Assembly: GCA_964057225.1 (NCBI GenBank)
Contig: OZ059900.1
Location: forward strand, 3,916,501 to 3,980,500
Source of the DNA: Auanema rhodensis
Taxonomy: Eukaryota; Nematoda; Chromadorea; Rhabditida; Rhabditidae
Direction of reading: 5' to 3'
DNA length: 64,000 bases
In this document: in pieces, positions 10,601 through 24,670 of the stretch
How the letters are laid out: the number at the start of each line of letters is the position of its first letter
Numbering within the stretch: the first letter of the stretch is position 1
The notes under the pieces: model-generated
Database searches by the model: none
What the model was told of the DNA's origin: nothing
The model's input: only the letters and a program-made list of their open reading frames with translations
Position numbers and translations under genes: made by a program

Positions 10601-13600
10601 AGCGATTTAGCCAAATTGGACTCAAAACTCGGAAAATTCAAAAATTCTTTCTATTTTCGACCTTTTTTGATCAAAATGAATAAATATCAGTGCAAACTTG
10701 TAAAAATAGACTTATTCCGTGTATTATGTGTTTGATTCTCGAATCTTAGCAAATATGATCAAAATTTACAAGTATTACAGATTTTGTACCAAAAATCGGT
10801 GAGTATATGGTGTTAGAGGCATAAAAACGACCATACTTAGTGTAGTAATGCTTTTTAAGCGAAATTCAGTGATTTAAACATCATTAATGTTTAATTAATG
10901 ACTTTTGTTGTCATAGACAATAAAACTATGCTTTTGATCATATATATGAGCGATTAACCAAATTGGACTCAAAACTCGGAAAATTCAAAAATTCTTTCTA
11001 TTTTCGACCTTTTTTGATCAAAATGAATAAATATCAGTGCAAACCCGTAAAAATATACTGATTTCGGTATTGTGTGTTTGATTCTCGAATCTTACCGAAT
11101 ATGATCAAAATTTACGAGTATCACAGATTTTGTACCAAAAATCGGTGAGTATATGGTGTTAAAGGCATAGAAACGACCATACTTAGTGTAGTAATGCTAT
11201 TTGAGCGAAATTAAGTGATTTTAACATCACTAGCGTTTAATTGATGACTTTTGTTGTCATAGACAATAAAACTATGCTTTTGATCATATATATGAGCGAT
11301 TAACCAAATTGGACTCAAAACTCGGAAATTTCAAAAATTCTTTCTATTTTCGACCTTTTTTGATTAAAATGAATAAATATCAGTGTAAACTCGTAAAAAT
11401 AGACTGATTTTGTGTATTGTGTGTTTGATTCTCAAATCTTAACAAATATGATCAAAATTTACAAGTATTACAGATTTTGTACCAAAAATCGGTGAGTATA
11501 TTTTGTTAAAGGCATAAAAACGACCATACTTAGTGTAGTAATGCTATTTGAGCGAAATTCAGTGATTCAAACATCATTAGTGTTTAATCAATGACTTTTG
11601 TTGTCATAGACAATAAAACTATGCTTTTGATCATATATATGAGCGATTTAGCCAAATTGGACTCAAAACTCGGAAAATTCAAAAATTCTTTCTATTTTCG
11701 ACCTTTTTTGATCAAAATGAATAAATATCTGTGCAAACTCGTAAAAATAGACTGATTTTGTGTAATGTTTGTTTGATTCTCGAATCCTAACGAATATGAT
11801 CGAAATTTACGAGTATTACAGATTTTGTACCAAAAATCGGTGAGTATATGGTGTTAAAGGCATAAAAACGACCATACTTAGTGTAGTAATGCTATTTGAG
11901 CGAAATTAAGTGATTTTAACATCACTAGCGTTTAATTGATGACTTTTGTTGTCATAGACAATAAAACTATGCTTTTGATCATATATATGAGCGATTAACC
12001 AAATTGGACTCAAAACTCGGAAATTTCAAAAATTCTTTCTATTTTCGACCTTTTTTGATTAAAATGAATAAATATCAGTGTAAACTCGTAAAAATAGACT
12101 GATTTTGTGTATTGTGTGTTTGATTCTCAAATCTTAACGAATATGATCAAAATTTACAAGTATTACAGATTTTGTACCAAAAATCGGTGAGTATATTTTG
12201 TTAAAGGCATAAAAACGACCATACTTAGTGTAGTAATGCTATTTGAGCGAAATTCAGTGATTTAAACATCATTAGTGTTTAATTAATGACTTTTGTTGTC
12301 ATAGACAATAAAACTATGCTCTTGATCATATATATGAGCGATTTAGCCAAATTGGACTCAAAACTCGGAAATTTTAAAAATTCTTTCTATTTTCGACCTT
12401 TTTTGATCAAAATGAATAAATATCAGTGCAGACTCATGAAAATAGACTGATTTTGTGTATTGTGTGTTTGATTCTCAAATCTTAACGAATATGATCAAAA
12501 TTTACAAGTATTACAGATTTTGTACCAAAAATCGGTGAGTATATTTTGTTAAAGGCATAAAAACGACCATACTTAGTGTAGTAATGCTATTTGAGCGAAA
12601 TTCAGGGATTTAAACATCACTAGCGTTTAATTGATGACTTTTGTTGTTATAGACAATAAAACTATGCTTTTGATCATATATATGAGCGATTTAGCCAAAT
12701 TGGACTCAAAACTCGGAAATTTCAAAAATTCTTTCTATTTTCGACCTTTTTTGATCAAAATGAATAAATATCAGTGCAAACTCATAAAAAAAGACTTTTT
12801 TCGTGTATCATGTGTTTGATTCTCGAATCTTAATAAATATGATCAAAATTTACGAGTATAACAGAATTTGTACCAAAAATCGGTGAGTATATGGTGTTAA
12901 AGGCAAAAAACGACCATACTTAGTGTAGTAATGCTATTTGAGCGAAATTCAGTGATTTAAACATCATTAGTGTTTAATCAATGACTTTCGCTGTCATAGA
13001 CAATAAAACTATGCTTTTGATCATATATATGAGTGATTTAGCCAAATTGGACTCAAAACTCGGAAAATTCAAAAATTCTTTCTATTTTCGACCTTTTTTG
13101 ATCAAAATGAATAAATATCAGTGCAAACTCATGAAAATAGACTGATTTTGTGTATTGTATGTTCGATTCTCGAATCTTAACAAATATGATCAAAATTTAC
13201 GAGTATCACAGATTTTGTACCAAAAATCGGTGAATCTATGGTGTTAAAGGTATAAAAACGACCATACTTAGTGTAGTAATGCTATTTAAGCAAAATTCAG
13301 TGATTTAAACATCATTAATGTTTAATTAATGACTTTTGTTGTCATAGACAATAAAACTATGCTTTTGATCATATATATGAGCGATTCAGCCAGATAGGAC
13401 TCAAAACTCGGAATCTTCAAAAATTCTTTCTATTTTCGACCTTTTTTGATCAAAATGAATAAATATCAGTGCAGACTCATGAAAATAGACTGATTTTGTG
13501 TATTGTGTGTTTGATTCTCAAATCTTAACAAATATGATCAAAATTTACGAGTATCACAGAATTTGTACCAAAAATCGGTGAGTATATGGTGTTAGAGGCA

Positions 13601-15290
13601 TAAAACCGACCATACTTAGTGTAGTAATGCTGTTTGAGTGAAATTCAGTGATTTAAACATTATTAGTGTTTTCTTAATGACTTTTGTTGTCATACACAAT
13701 AAAACTATGCTTTTGATCATATATATGAGCGATTTAGCCAAATTGGACTCAAAACTCGGAAAATTCAAAAATTCTTTCTATTTTCGACCTTTTTTGATCA
13801 AAATGAATAAATATCAGTGCAAACTCATAAAAATAGACTGATTTTGTGTATTGTATGTTCGATTCTCGAATCTTAACAAATATGATCAAAATTTACGAGT
13901 ATCACAGATTTTGTACCAAAAATCGGTGAATCTATGGTGTTAAAGGTATAAAAACGACCATACTTAGTGTAGTAATGCTATTTAAGCGAAATTCAGTGAT
14001 TTAAACATTATTAGTGTTTAATTAATGACTTTTGTTGTTATAGACAATAAAACTATGCTTTTGATCATATATATGAGCGATTTATACAAATTGGACTCAA
14101 AACTCGGAAAATTCAAAAATTCTGTCTATTTTCGACCTTTTTTGATCAAAATGAATAAATATCAGTGCAAACTTGTAAAAATAGACTTATTTCGTGTTTT
14201 ATGTGTTTCATTCTCGAATCTTAGCAAATATGATCGAAATTTACAAGTATTACAGATTTTGTACCAAAAATCGGTGAGTATATGGTGTTAGAGGCATAAA
14301 ACCGACCATACTTAGTGTAGTAATGCTATTTGAGTGAATTTCAGTGATTTAAACATTATTAGTGTTTTCTTAATGACTTTTGTTGTCATAGACAATAAAA
14401 CTATGCTTTTGATCATATATATGAGCGATTCAGCCAGATAGGACTCAAAACTCGGAAATTTCAAAAATTCTTTCTATTTTCGACCTTTTTTGATCAAAAT
14501 GAATAAATATCAGTGCAGACTCATGAAAATAGACTGATTTTGTGTATTGTGTGTTTGATTCTCGAATCTTAACAAATATGATCAAAATTTACGAGTATCA
14601 CAGAATTTGTACCAAAAATCGGTGAGTATATGGTGTTAAAGGCAAAAAACGACCATACTTAGTGTAGTAATGCTATTTGAGCGAAATTCAGTGATTTAAA
14701 CTACATTAGTGTTTAATCAATGACTTTTGTTGTCATAGACAATAAAACTATGCTTTTGATCATATATATGAGTGATTTAGCCAAATTGGACTCAAAACTC
14801 GGAAATTTCAAAAATTCTTTCTATTTTCGACCTTTTTTGATCAAAATGAATAAATATCAGTGCAGACTCATGAAAATAGACTGATTTTGTGTATTGTGTG
14901 TTTGATTCTCGAATCTTAACAAATATGATCGAAATTTACAAGTATTACAGATTTTGTACCAAAAATCGGTGAGTATATGGTGTTAGAGGCATAAAACCGA
15001 CCATACTTAGTGTAGTAATGCTATTTGAGTGAATTTCAGTGATTTAAACATTATTAGTGTTTTCTTAATGACTTTTGTTGTCATAGACAATAAAACTATG
15101 CTTTTGATCATATATATGAGCGATTCAGCCAGATAGGACTCAAAACTCGGAAATTTCAAAAATTCTTTCTATTTTCGACCTTTTTTGATCAAAATGAATA
15201 AATATCAGTGCAGACTCATGAAAATAGACTGATTTTGTGTATTGTGTGTTTGATTCTCAAATCTTAACAAATATGATCAAAATTTACGAG
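7646..15290 (+). repeat. Block A higher-order repeat, copy 2 (22 monomers)
   Basis: Collinear with 1-7645 at an offset of exactly 7,645 bp. Compared by eye, the copies are near identical. I noted a single-base difference (T at 7041, A at 14686) and one short dense cluster of differences at 12596-12702 against 4951-5057. Near identity across 22 monomers that differ markedly from each other shows the 22-mer was amplified as a unit. Confidence 0.94.
12596..12702 (+). repeat. Equivalent tract in block A copy 2 (other allele of the patch)
   Basis: Counterpart of 4951-5057. It carries CACTAGCGTTTAATTGATG with TTGTTGTTATAG, a combination seen elsewhere only in pieces: the first part in monomers near 3590 and 4280, the second in many others. 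Which of the two copies is ancestral cannot be told from this window. Confidence 0.7.
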
Positions 15291-16464
15291 TATCACAGAA
15301 TTTGTACCAAAAATCGGTGAGTATATGGTGTTAGAGGCATAAAACCGACCATACTTAGTGTAGTAATGCTATTAGAGTGAAATTCAGTGATTTAAACATT
15401 ATTAGTGTTTTCTTAATGACTTTTGTTGTCATACACAATAAAACTATGCTTTTGATCATATATATGAGCGATTTCGCCAAATTGGACTCAAAACTCGGAA
15501 AATTCAAAAATTCTTTCTATTTTCGACCTTTTTTGATCAAAATGAATAAATATCAGTGCAAACTCATGAAAATAGACTGATTTTGTGTATTGTGTGTTTG
15601 ATTCTCAAATCTTAACAAATATGATCAAAATTTACGAGTATCACAGAATTTGTACCAAAAATCGGTGAGTATATGGTGTTAAAGGCAAAAAACGACCATA
15701 CTTAGTGTAGTAATGCTATTTGAGCGAAATTCAGTGATTTAAACATCATTAATGTTTAATTAATGACTTTTGTTGTCATAGACAATAAAACTATGCTTTT
15801 GATCATATATATGAGCGATTTAGCCAAATTGGACTCAAAACTCGGAAATTTCAAAAATTCTTTCTATTTTCGACCTTTTTTGATCAAAATGAATAAATAT
15901 CAGTGCAAACTCGTAAAAATATACTGATTTTGTGTATTATGTGTTTGATTCTCAAATCTTAGCAAATATGATCAAAATTTACAAGTATTACAGATTGTGT
16001 ACCAAAAATCGGTGAGTATATGGTGTTAAAGGCAAAAAACGACCATACTTAGTGTAGTAATGCTATTTGAGCGAAATTCAGTGATTTAAACAATATTAGT
16101 GTTTAATTAATGACTTTTGTTGTTATAGACGATAAAACTATGATTTTGATCATATATATGAGCGATTTATACAAATTGGACTCAAAACTCGGAAAATTCA
16201 AAAATTCTGTCTATTTTCGACCTTTTTTGATCAAAATGAATAAATATTAGTGCAAACTCATAAAAATAGACTGATTTTGTGTATTGTGTGTTTGATTCTC
16301 GAATCTTAGCAAATATGATCGAAATTTACAAGTATTACAGATTTTGTACCAAAAATCGGTGAGTATATGGTGTTAAAGGCAAAAAACGACCATACTTAGT
16401 GTAGTGATGCTATTTGAGCAAAATTCAGTGATTTAAACATCATTAGTGTTTAATTAATGACTTT
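15291..16464 (+). repeat. Block A higher-order repeat, truncated copy 3
   Basis: Follows copies 1 and 2 in register for about 3.4 monomers. It then switches inside a monomer: up to 16420 it carries the marker GAGCAAAATTC of the 1130 region, while from 16465 it carries TTGTTGTTATAGACGATG of the 2220 region. The offset falls from 15,290 to 14,247 bp, so exactly 1,043 bp (three monomers) is missing. Confidence 0.9.
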
Positions 16465-17725
16465 TGTTGTTATAGACGATGAAACTATGATTTTGATCAT
16501 ATATATGAGCGATTTAGCCAAATTGGACTCAAAACTCGGAAATTTCAAAAATTCTTTCTATTTTCGACCTTTTTTGATCAAAATGAATAAATATCAGTGC
16601 AGACTCATGAAAATAGACTGATTTTGTATATTGTGTGTTTGATTCTCAAATCGTAACAAATATGATCAAAATTTACGAGTATCACAGAATTTGTTCCAAA
16701 AATCGGTGAGTATATGGTGTTAGAGGCATAAAAACGACCATACTTAGTGTAGTAATGCTATTAGAGTGAAATTCAGTGATTTAAACATCATTAGTGTCTA
16801 ATTAATGACTTTTGTTGTTATAGACAATAAAACTATGCTTTTGATCGTATATATGAGCGATTTATACAAATTGGACTCAAAACTCGGAAAATTCAAAAAT
16901 TCTGTCTATTTTCGACCTTTTTTGATCAAAATGAATAAATATTAGTGCAAACTCATAAAAATAGACTGATTTTGTATATTGTGTGTTTGATTCTCAAATC
17001 GTAACAAATATGATCAAAATTTACGAGTATCACAGAATTTGTTCCAAAAATCGGTGAGTATATGGTGTTAAAGGCAAAAAACGACCATACTTAGTGTAGT
17101 AATGCTATTTGAGCGAAATTCAGTGATTTAAACATTATTAGTGTATATTTGGAGACTTTCGTTATCACAGACAATAAAACTATGCTTTTGATCATAGATA
17201 TGAGCGATTTAGCCAAATTGCACTCAAAACTCGGAAAATTCAAAAATTCTTTCTATTTTCGACCTTTTTTGATCAAAATGAATAAATATCAGTGCAAACT
17301 TGTAAAAATAGACTTATTTCGTGTATTATGTGTTTGATTCTCAAATCTTAACAAATATGATCAAAATTTACGAGTATCACAGAATTTGTACCAAAAATCG
17401 GTGAGTATATGGTGTTAAAGGCAAAAAACGACCATACTTTGTGTAGTAATGCTATTTGAGCGAAATTCAGTGATTTAAACTACATTAGTGTTTAATCAAT
17501 GACTTTTGTTATCATAGACAATAAAACTATGCTTTTGATCATATATATGAGCGATTCAACCAGATAGGACTCAAAACTCGGAAATTTCAAAAATTCTTTC
17601 TATTTTCGACCTTTTTTGATCAAAATGAATAAATATCAGCGCAGACTCATGAAAATAGACTGATTTTGTGTATTGTGTGTTTGATTCTCAAATCTTAACA
17701 AATATGATCAAAATTTACGAGTATC
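16001..17725 (+). repeat. Five-monomer segment duplicated 2,430 bp downstream (left copy)
   Basis: Collinear with 18431-20155 at an offset of 2,430 bp. Shared markers are AACAATATTAGTG, GTAGTGATGC with GAGCAAAATTC, GACGATGAAACTATG, GTGTCTAATTAATG with GATCGTATAT, and the TATATTTGGAGAC monomer with the private change TTGCACTC. The copies diverge on the left just before the ACCAAAAATC words at 16001 and 18431, and on the right at TTGTTCC versus TTGTACC. Confidence 0.85.
17028..17721 (+). repeat. Two-monomer tandem duplication, left copy
   Basis: 694-bp dimer made of the TATATTTGGAGAC / TTGCACTC monomer and the ACTACATTAGTG / GATTCAACCAGATAGG monomer. It is repeated immediately at 17722-18415. 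Both copies carry the private base change CATACTTTGTG (T at 17440 and at 18134) in place of CATACTTAGTG, which marks them as a very recent pair. Confidence 0.9.
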
Positions 17726-18415
17726 ACAGAATTTGTTCCAAAAATCGGTGAGTATATGGTGTTAAAGGCAAAAAACGACCATACTTAGTGTAGTAATGCT
17801 ATTTGAGCGAAATTCAGTGATTTAAACATTATTAGTGTATATTTGGAGACTTTCGTTATCACAGACAATAAAACTATGCTTTTGATCATAGATATGAGCG
17901 ATTTAGCCAAATTGCACTCAAAACTCGGAAAATTCAAAAATTCTTTCTATTTTCGACCTTTTTTGATCAAAATGAATAAATATCAGTGCAAACTTGTAAA
18001 AATAGACTTATTTCGTGTATTATGTGTTTGATTCTCAAATCTTAACAAATATGATCAAAATTTACGAGTATCACAGAATTTGTACCAAAAATCGGTGAGT
18101 ATATGGTGTTAAAGGCAAAAAACGACCATACTTTGTGTAGTAATGCTATTTGAGCGAAATTCAGTGATTTAAACTACATTAGTGTTTAATCAATGACTTT
18201 TGTTATCATAGACAATAAAACTATGCTTTTGATCATATATATGAGCGATTCAACCAGATAGGACTCAAAACTCGGAAATTTCAAAAATTCTTTCTATTTT
18301 CGACCTTTTTTGATCAAAATGAATAAATATCAGCGCAGACTCATGAAAATAGACTGATTTTGTGTATTGTGTGTTTGATTCTCAAATCTTAACAAATATG
18401 ATCAAAATTTACGAG
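17722..18415 (+). repeat. Two-monomer tandem duplication, right copy
   Basis: Second copy of the 694-bp dimer at 17028-17721, sharing its private CATACTTTGTG variant. The same dimer further right (from 19458) has the usual CATACTTAGTG, so the change arose in, or was spread through, this local pair only. Confidence 0.9.
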
Positions 18416-18430
18416 TATCACAGAATTTGT

Positions 18431-20155
18431 ACCAAAAATCGGTGAGTATATGGTGTTAAAGGCAAAAAACGACCATACTTAGTGTAGTAATGCTATTTGA
18501 GCGAAATTCAGTGATTTAAACAATATTAGTGTTTAATTAATGACTTTTGTTGTTATAGACAATAAAACTATGATTTTGATCATATATATGAGCGATTTAT
18601 ACAAATTGGACTCAAAACTCGGAAAATTCAAAAATTCTGTCTATTTTCGACCTTTTTTGATCAAAATGAATAAATATTAGTGCAAACTCATAAAAATAGA
18701 CTGATTTTGTGTATTGTGTGTTTGATTCTCGAATCTTAGCAAATATGATCGAAATTTACAAGTATTACAGATTTTGTACCAAAAATCGGTGAGTATATGG
18801 TGTTAAAGGCAAAAAACGACCATACTTAGTGTAGTGATGCTATTTGAGCAAAATTCAGTGATTTAAACATCATTAGTGTTTAATTAATGACTTTTGTTGT
18901 TATAGACGATGAAACTATGATTTTGATCATATATATGAGCGATTTAGCCAAATTGGACTCAAAACTCGGAAATTTCAAAAATTCTTTCTATTTTCGACCT
19001 TTTTTGATCAAAATGAATAAATATCAGTGCAGACTCATGAAAATAGACTGATTTTGTATATTGTGTGTTTGATTCTCAAATCGTAACAAATATGATCAAA
19101 ATTTACGAGTATCACAGAATTTGTTCCAAAAATCGGTGAGTATATGGTGTTAGAGGCATAAAAACGACCATACTTAGTGTAGTAATGCTATTAGAGTGAA
19201 ATTCAGTGATTTAAACATCATTAGTGTCTAATTAATGACTTTTGTTGTTATAGACAATAAAACTATGCTTTTGATCGTATATATGAGCGATTTATACAAA
19301 TTGGACTCAAAACTCGGAAAATTCAAAAATTCTGTCTATTTTCGACCTTTTTTGATCAAAATGAATAAATATTAGTGCAAACTCATAAAAATAGACTGAT
19401 TTTGTATATTGTGTGTTTGATTCTCAAATCGTAACAAATATGATCAAAATTTACGAGTATCACAGAATTTGTTCCAAAAATCGGTGAGTATATGGTGTTA
19501 AAGGCAAAAAACGACCATACTTAGTGTAGTAATGCTATTTGAGCGAAATTCAGTGATTTAAACATTATTAGTGTATATTTGGAGACTTTCGTTATCACAG
19601 ACAATAAAACTATGCTTTTGATCATAGATATGAGCGATTTAGCCAAATTGCACTCAAAACTCGGAAAATTCAAAAATTCTTTCTATTTTCGACCTTTTTT
19701 GATCAAAATGAATAAATATCAGTGCAAACTTGTAAAAATAGACTTATTTCGTGTATTATGTGTTTGATTCTCAAATCTTAACAAATATGATCAAAATTTA
19801 CGAGTATCACAGAATTTGTACCAAAAATCGGTGAGTATATGGTGTTAAAGGCAAAAAACGACCATACTTAGTGTAGTAATGCTATTTGAGCGAAATTCAG
19901 TGATTTAAACTACATTAGTGTTTAATCAATGACTTTTGTTATCATAGACAATAAAACTATGCTTTTGATCATATATATGAGCGATTCAACCAGATAGGAC
20001 TCAAAACTCGGAAATTTCAAAAATTCTTTCTATTTTCGACCTTTTTTGATCAAAATGAATAAATATCAGCGCAGACTCATGAAAATAGACTGATTTTGTG
20101 TATTGTGTGTTTGATTCTCAAATCTTAACAAATATGATCAAAATTTACGAGTATC
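18431..20155 (+). repeat. Five-monomer segment, right copy of the 2,430-bp duplication
   Basis: Second copy of 16001-17725. It includes the chimeric monomer created by the three-monomer deletion at the end of block A, so the deletion preceded the duplication. It leads directly into the block B units. Confidence 0.85.
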
Positions 20156-21542
20156 ACAGAATTTGTACCAAAAATCGGTGAGTATATGGTGTTAAAGGCA
20201 AAAAACGACCATACTTAGTGTAGTAATGCTATTTGAGCGAAATTCAGTGATTTAAACTACATTAGTGTTTAATCAATGACTTTTGTTGTCATAGACAATA
20301 AAACTATGCTTTTGATCATATATATGAGCGATTCAGCCAGATAGGACTCAAAACTCGGAAAATTCAAAAATTCTTTCTATTTTCGACCTTTTTTGATCAA
20401 AATGAATAAATATCAGTGCAAACTCGTAAAAATATACTGATTTTGTGTATTATGTGTTTGATTCTCGAATCTTAGCAAATATGATCAAAATTTACAAGTA
20501 TTACAGATTGTGTACCAAAAATCGGTGAGTATATGGTGTTAGAGGCATAAAAACGACCATACTTAGTGTAGTGATGCTATTTGAGCAAAATTCAGTGATT
20601 TAAACATTATTAGTGTTTAATTAATGACTTTCGTTGTTATAGACAATAAAACTATGCTTTTGATCATATATATGAGCGATTTATACAAATTGGACTCAAA
20701 ACTCGGAAAATTCAAAAATTCTGTCTATTTTCGACCTTTTTTGATCAAAATGAATAAATATTACTGCAAACTCATAAAAATAGACTGATTTTGTATATTG
20801 TGTGTTTGATTCTCAAATCGTAACAAATATGATCAAAATTTACGAGTATCACAGATTTTGTACCAAAAATCGGTGAATCTATGGTGTTAAAGGTATAAAA
20901 ACGACCATACTTAGTGTAGTAATGCTATTTAAGCGAAATTCAGTGATTTAAACATCATTTATGTTTAATTAATGACTTTTGTTGTCATAGACAATAAAAC
21001 TATGCCTTTGATCATATATATGAGCGATTTATACAAATTGGACTCAAAACTCGGAAAATTCAAAAATTCTGTCTATTTTCGACCTTTTTTGATCAAAATG
21101 AATAAATATCAGTGCAGACTCATGAAAATAGACTGATTTTGTATATTGTGTGTTTGATTCTCAAATCGTAACAAATATGATCAAAATTTACGAGTATCAC
21201 AGAATTTGTTCCAAAAATCGGTGAGTATATGGTGTTAGAGGCATAAAAACGACCATACTTAGTGTAGTAATGCTATTAGAGTGAAATTCAGTGATTTAAA
21301 CATCATTAGTGTCTAATTAATGACTTTTGTTGTTATAGACAATAAAACTATGCTTTTGATCGTATATATGAGCGATTTATACAAATTGGACTCAAAACTC
21401 GGAAAATTCAAAAATTCTGTCTATTTTCGACCTTTTTTGATCAAAATGAATAAATATTAGTGCAAACTCATAAAAATAGACTGATTTTGTATATTGTGTG
21501 TTTGATTCTCAAATCGTAACAAATATGATCAAAATTTACGAG
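19458..21542 (+). repeat. Block B six-monomer unit, copy 1 (2,085 bp)
   Basis: Ordered monomers: TATATTTGGAGAC/TTGCACTC; ACTACATTAGTG with CAACCAGATAGG; ACTACATTAGTG with CAGCCAGATAGG; GTAGTGATGC with CTTTCGTTGTT; a GTGAATCTATGG/GGTATAAAAACG monomer with ATGCCTTTGATC; and GTGTCTAATTAATG with GATCGTATAT. The same order returns at 24671-26755. Confidence 0.9.
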
Positions 21543-24500
21543 TATCACAGAATTTGTTCCAAAAATCGGTGAGTATATGGTGTTAAAGGCAAAAAACGAC
21601 CATACTTAGTGTAGTAATGCTATTTGAGCGAAATTCAGTGATTTAAACATTATTAGTGTATATTTGGAGACTTTCGTTATCACAGACAATAAAACTATGC
21701 TTTTGATCATAGATATGAGCGATTTAGCCAAATTGCACTCAAAACTCGGAAAATTCAAAAATTCTTTCTATTTTCGACCTTTTTTGATCAAAATGAATAA
21801 ATATCAGTGCAAACTTGTAAAAATAGACTTATTTCGTGTATTATGTGTTTGATTCTCAAATCTTAACAAATATGATCAAAATTTACGAGTATCACAGAAT
21901 TTGTACCAAAAATCGGTGAGTATATGGTGTTAAAGGCAAAAAACGACCATACTTAGTGTAGTAATGCTATTTGAGCGAAATTCAGTGATTTAAACTACAT
22001 TAGTGTTTAATCAATGACTTTTGTTATCATAGACAATAAAACTATGCTTTTGATCATATATATGAGCGATTCAACCAGATAGGACTCAAAACTCGGAAAT
22101 TTCAAAAATTCTTTCTATTTTCGACCTTTTTTGATCAAAATGAATAAATATCAGCGCAGACTCATGAAAATAGACTGATTTTGTGTATTGTGTGTTTGAT
22201 TCTCAAATCTTAACAAATATGATCAAAATTTACGAGTATCACAGAATTTGTACCAAAAATCGGTGAGTATATGGTGTTAAAGGCAAAAAACGACCATACT
22301 TAGTGTAGTAATGCTATTTGAGCGAAATTCAGTGATTTAAACTACATTAGTGTTTAATCAATGACTTTTGTTGTCATAGACAATAAAACTATGCTTTTGA
22401 TCATATATATGAGCGATTCAGCCAGATAGGACTCAAAACTCGGAAAATTCAAAAATTCTTTCTATTTTCGACCTTTTTTGATCAAAATGAATAAATATCA
22501 GTGCAAACTCGTAAAAATATACTGATTTTGTGTATTATGTGTTTGATTCTCGAATCTTAGCAAATATGATCAAAATTTACAAGTATTACAGATTGTGTAC
22601 CAAAAATCGGTGAGTATATGGTGTTAGAGGCATAAAAACGACCATACTTAGTGTAGTGATGCTATTTGAGCAAAATTCAGTGATTTAAACATTATTAGTG
22701 TTTAATTAATGACTTTCGTTGTTATAGACAATAAAACTATGCTTTTGATCATATATATGAGCGATTTATACAAATTGGACTCAAAACTCGGAAAATTCAA
22801 AAATTCTGTCTATTTTCGACCTTTTTTGATCAAAATGAATAAATATTACTGCAAACTCATAAAAATAGACTGATTTTGTATATTGTGTGTTTGATTCTCA
22901 AATCGTAACAAATATGATCAAAATTTACGAGTATCACAGATTTTGTACCAAAAATCGGTGAGTATATGGTGTTAGAGGCATAAAAACGACCATACTTAGT
23001 GTAGTAATGCTATTAGAGTGAAATTCAGTGATTTAAACATTATTAGTGTTTAATCAGTGACTTTTGTTGTCATAGACAATAAAACTATGCTTTTGATCAT
23101 ATATATGAGCGATTTAGCCAAATTGGACTCAAAACTCGGAAAATTCAAAAATTCTTTCTATTTTCGACCTTTTTTGATCAAAATGAATAAATATCAGTGC
23201 AAACTCATAAAAATAGACTGATTTTGTGTATTGTGTGTTTGATTCTCAAATCGTAACAAATATGATCAAAATTTACGAGTATTACAGATTTTGTACCAAA
23301 AATCGGTGAGTATATGGTGTTAGAGGCATAAAAACGACCATACTTAGTGTAGTAATGCTATTAGAGTGAAATTCAGTGATTTAAACATTATTAGTGTTTT
23401 CTTAATGACTTTTGTTATCATAGACAATAAAACTATGCTTTTGATCATATATATGAGCGATTTAGCCAAATTGGACTCAAAACTCGAAAAATTCAAAAAT
23501 TCTTTCTATTTTCGACCTTTTTTGATCAAAATGAATAAATATCAGTGCAAACTTGTAAAAATAGACTGATTTTGTGTATTGTATGTTTGATTCTCGAATC
23601 TTAACAAATATGATCAAAATTTACAAGTATTACAGATTTTGTACCAAAAATCGGTGAGTATATGGTGTTAGAGCCATAAAAACGACCATACTTAGTGTAG
23701 TAATGCTATTAGAGTGAAATTCAGTGATTTAAACATTATTAGTGTTTTCTTAATGACTTTTGTTATCATAGACAATAAAACTATGCTTTTGATCATATAT
23801 ATGAGCGATTCAACCAGATAGGACTCAAAACTCGGAAATTTCAAAAATTCTTTCTATTTTCGACCTTTTTTGATCAAAATGAATAAATATCAGCGCAGAC
23901 TCATGAAAATAGACTGATTTTGTGTATTGTGTGTTTGATTCTCAAATCTTAACAAATATGATCAAAATTTACGAGTATCACAGAATTTGTACCAAAAATC
24001 GGTGAGTATATGGTGTTAAAGGCAAAAAACGACCATACTTAGTGTAGTAATGCTATTTGAGCGAAATTCAGTGATTTAAACTACATTAGTGTTTAATCAA
24101 TGACTTTTGTTGTCATAGACAATAAAACTATGCTTTTGATCATATATATGAGCGATTCAGCCAGATAGGACTCAAAACTCGGAAAATTCAAAAATTCTTT
24201 CTATTTTCGACCTTTTTTGATCAAAATGAATAAATATCAGTGCAAACTCGTAAAAATATACTGATTTTGTGTATTATGTGTTTGATTCTCGAATCTTAGC
24301 AAATATGATCAAAATTTACAAGTATTACAGATTGTGTACCAAAAATCGGTGAGTATATGGTGTTAGAGGCATAAAAACGACCATACTTAGTGTAGTAATG
24401 CTATTAGAGTGAAATTCAGTGATTTAAACATCATTAGTGTCTAATTAATGACTTTTGTTGTTATAGACAATAAAACTATGCTTTTGATCGTATATATGAG

Positions 24501-24670
24501 CGATTTATACAAATTGGACTCAAAACTCGGAAAATTCAAAAATTCTGTCTATTTTCGACCTTTTTTGATCAAAATGAATAAATATTAGTGCAAACTCATA
24601 AAAATAGACTGATTTTGTATATTGTGTGTTTGATTCTCAAATCGTAACAAATATGATCAAAATTTACGAG
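21543..24670 (+). repeat. Block B nine-monomer unit, copy 1 (3,128 bp)
   Basis: Starts with the same four monomers as the six-mer unit. It then replaces the GGTATAAAAACG monomer by a run containing GTTTAATCAGTGAC, an ACTCGAAAAATTC monomer, a GAGCCATAAAAAC chimera carrying GATTCAACCAGATAGG, and a second CAGCCAGATAGG monomer. It ends with the GTGTCTAATTAATG / GATCGTATAT monomer. The order returns in shortened form at 26756-29536 and almost fully at 29537-32664. Confidence 0.9.

Noticed and set aside
1-15290. Assembly duplication as the sole cause of the 7,645-bp repeat
   Set aside because: The copies differ by a clustered patch and by at least one isolated base (7041 versus 14686), and a third copy starts and then recombines away. 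A plain assembly duplicate would not do this, though read support cannot be checked here.
20625-20645. Possible CENP-B box (CTTTCGTTGTTATAGAC)
   Set aside because: It shares TTCGTTG with the mammalian box, but the required A and CGGG positions are absent. No other segment on either strand fits NTTCGNNNNANNCGGGN.
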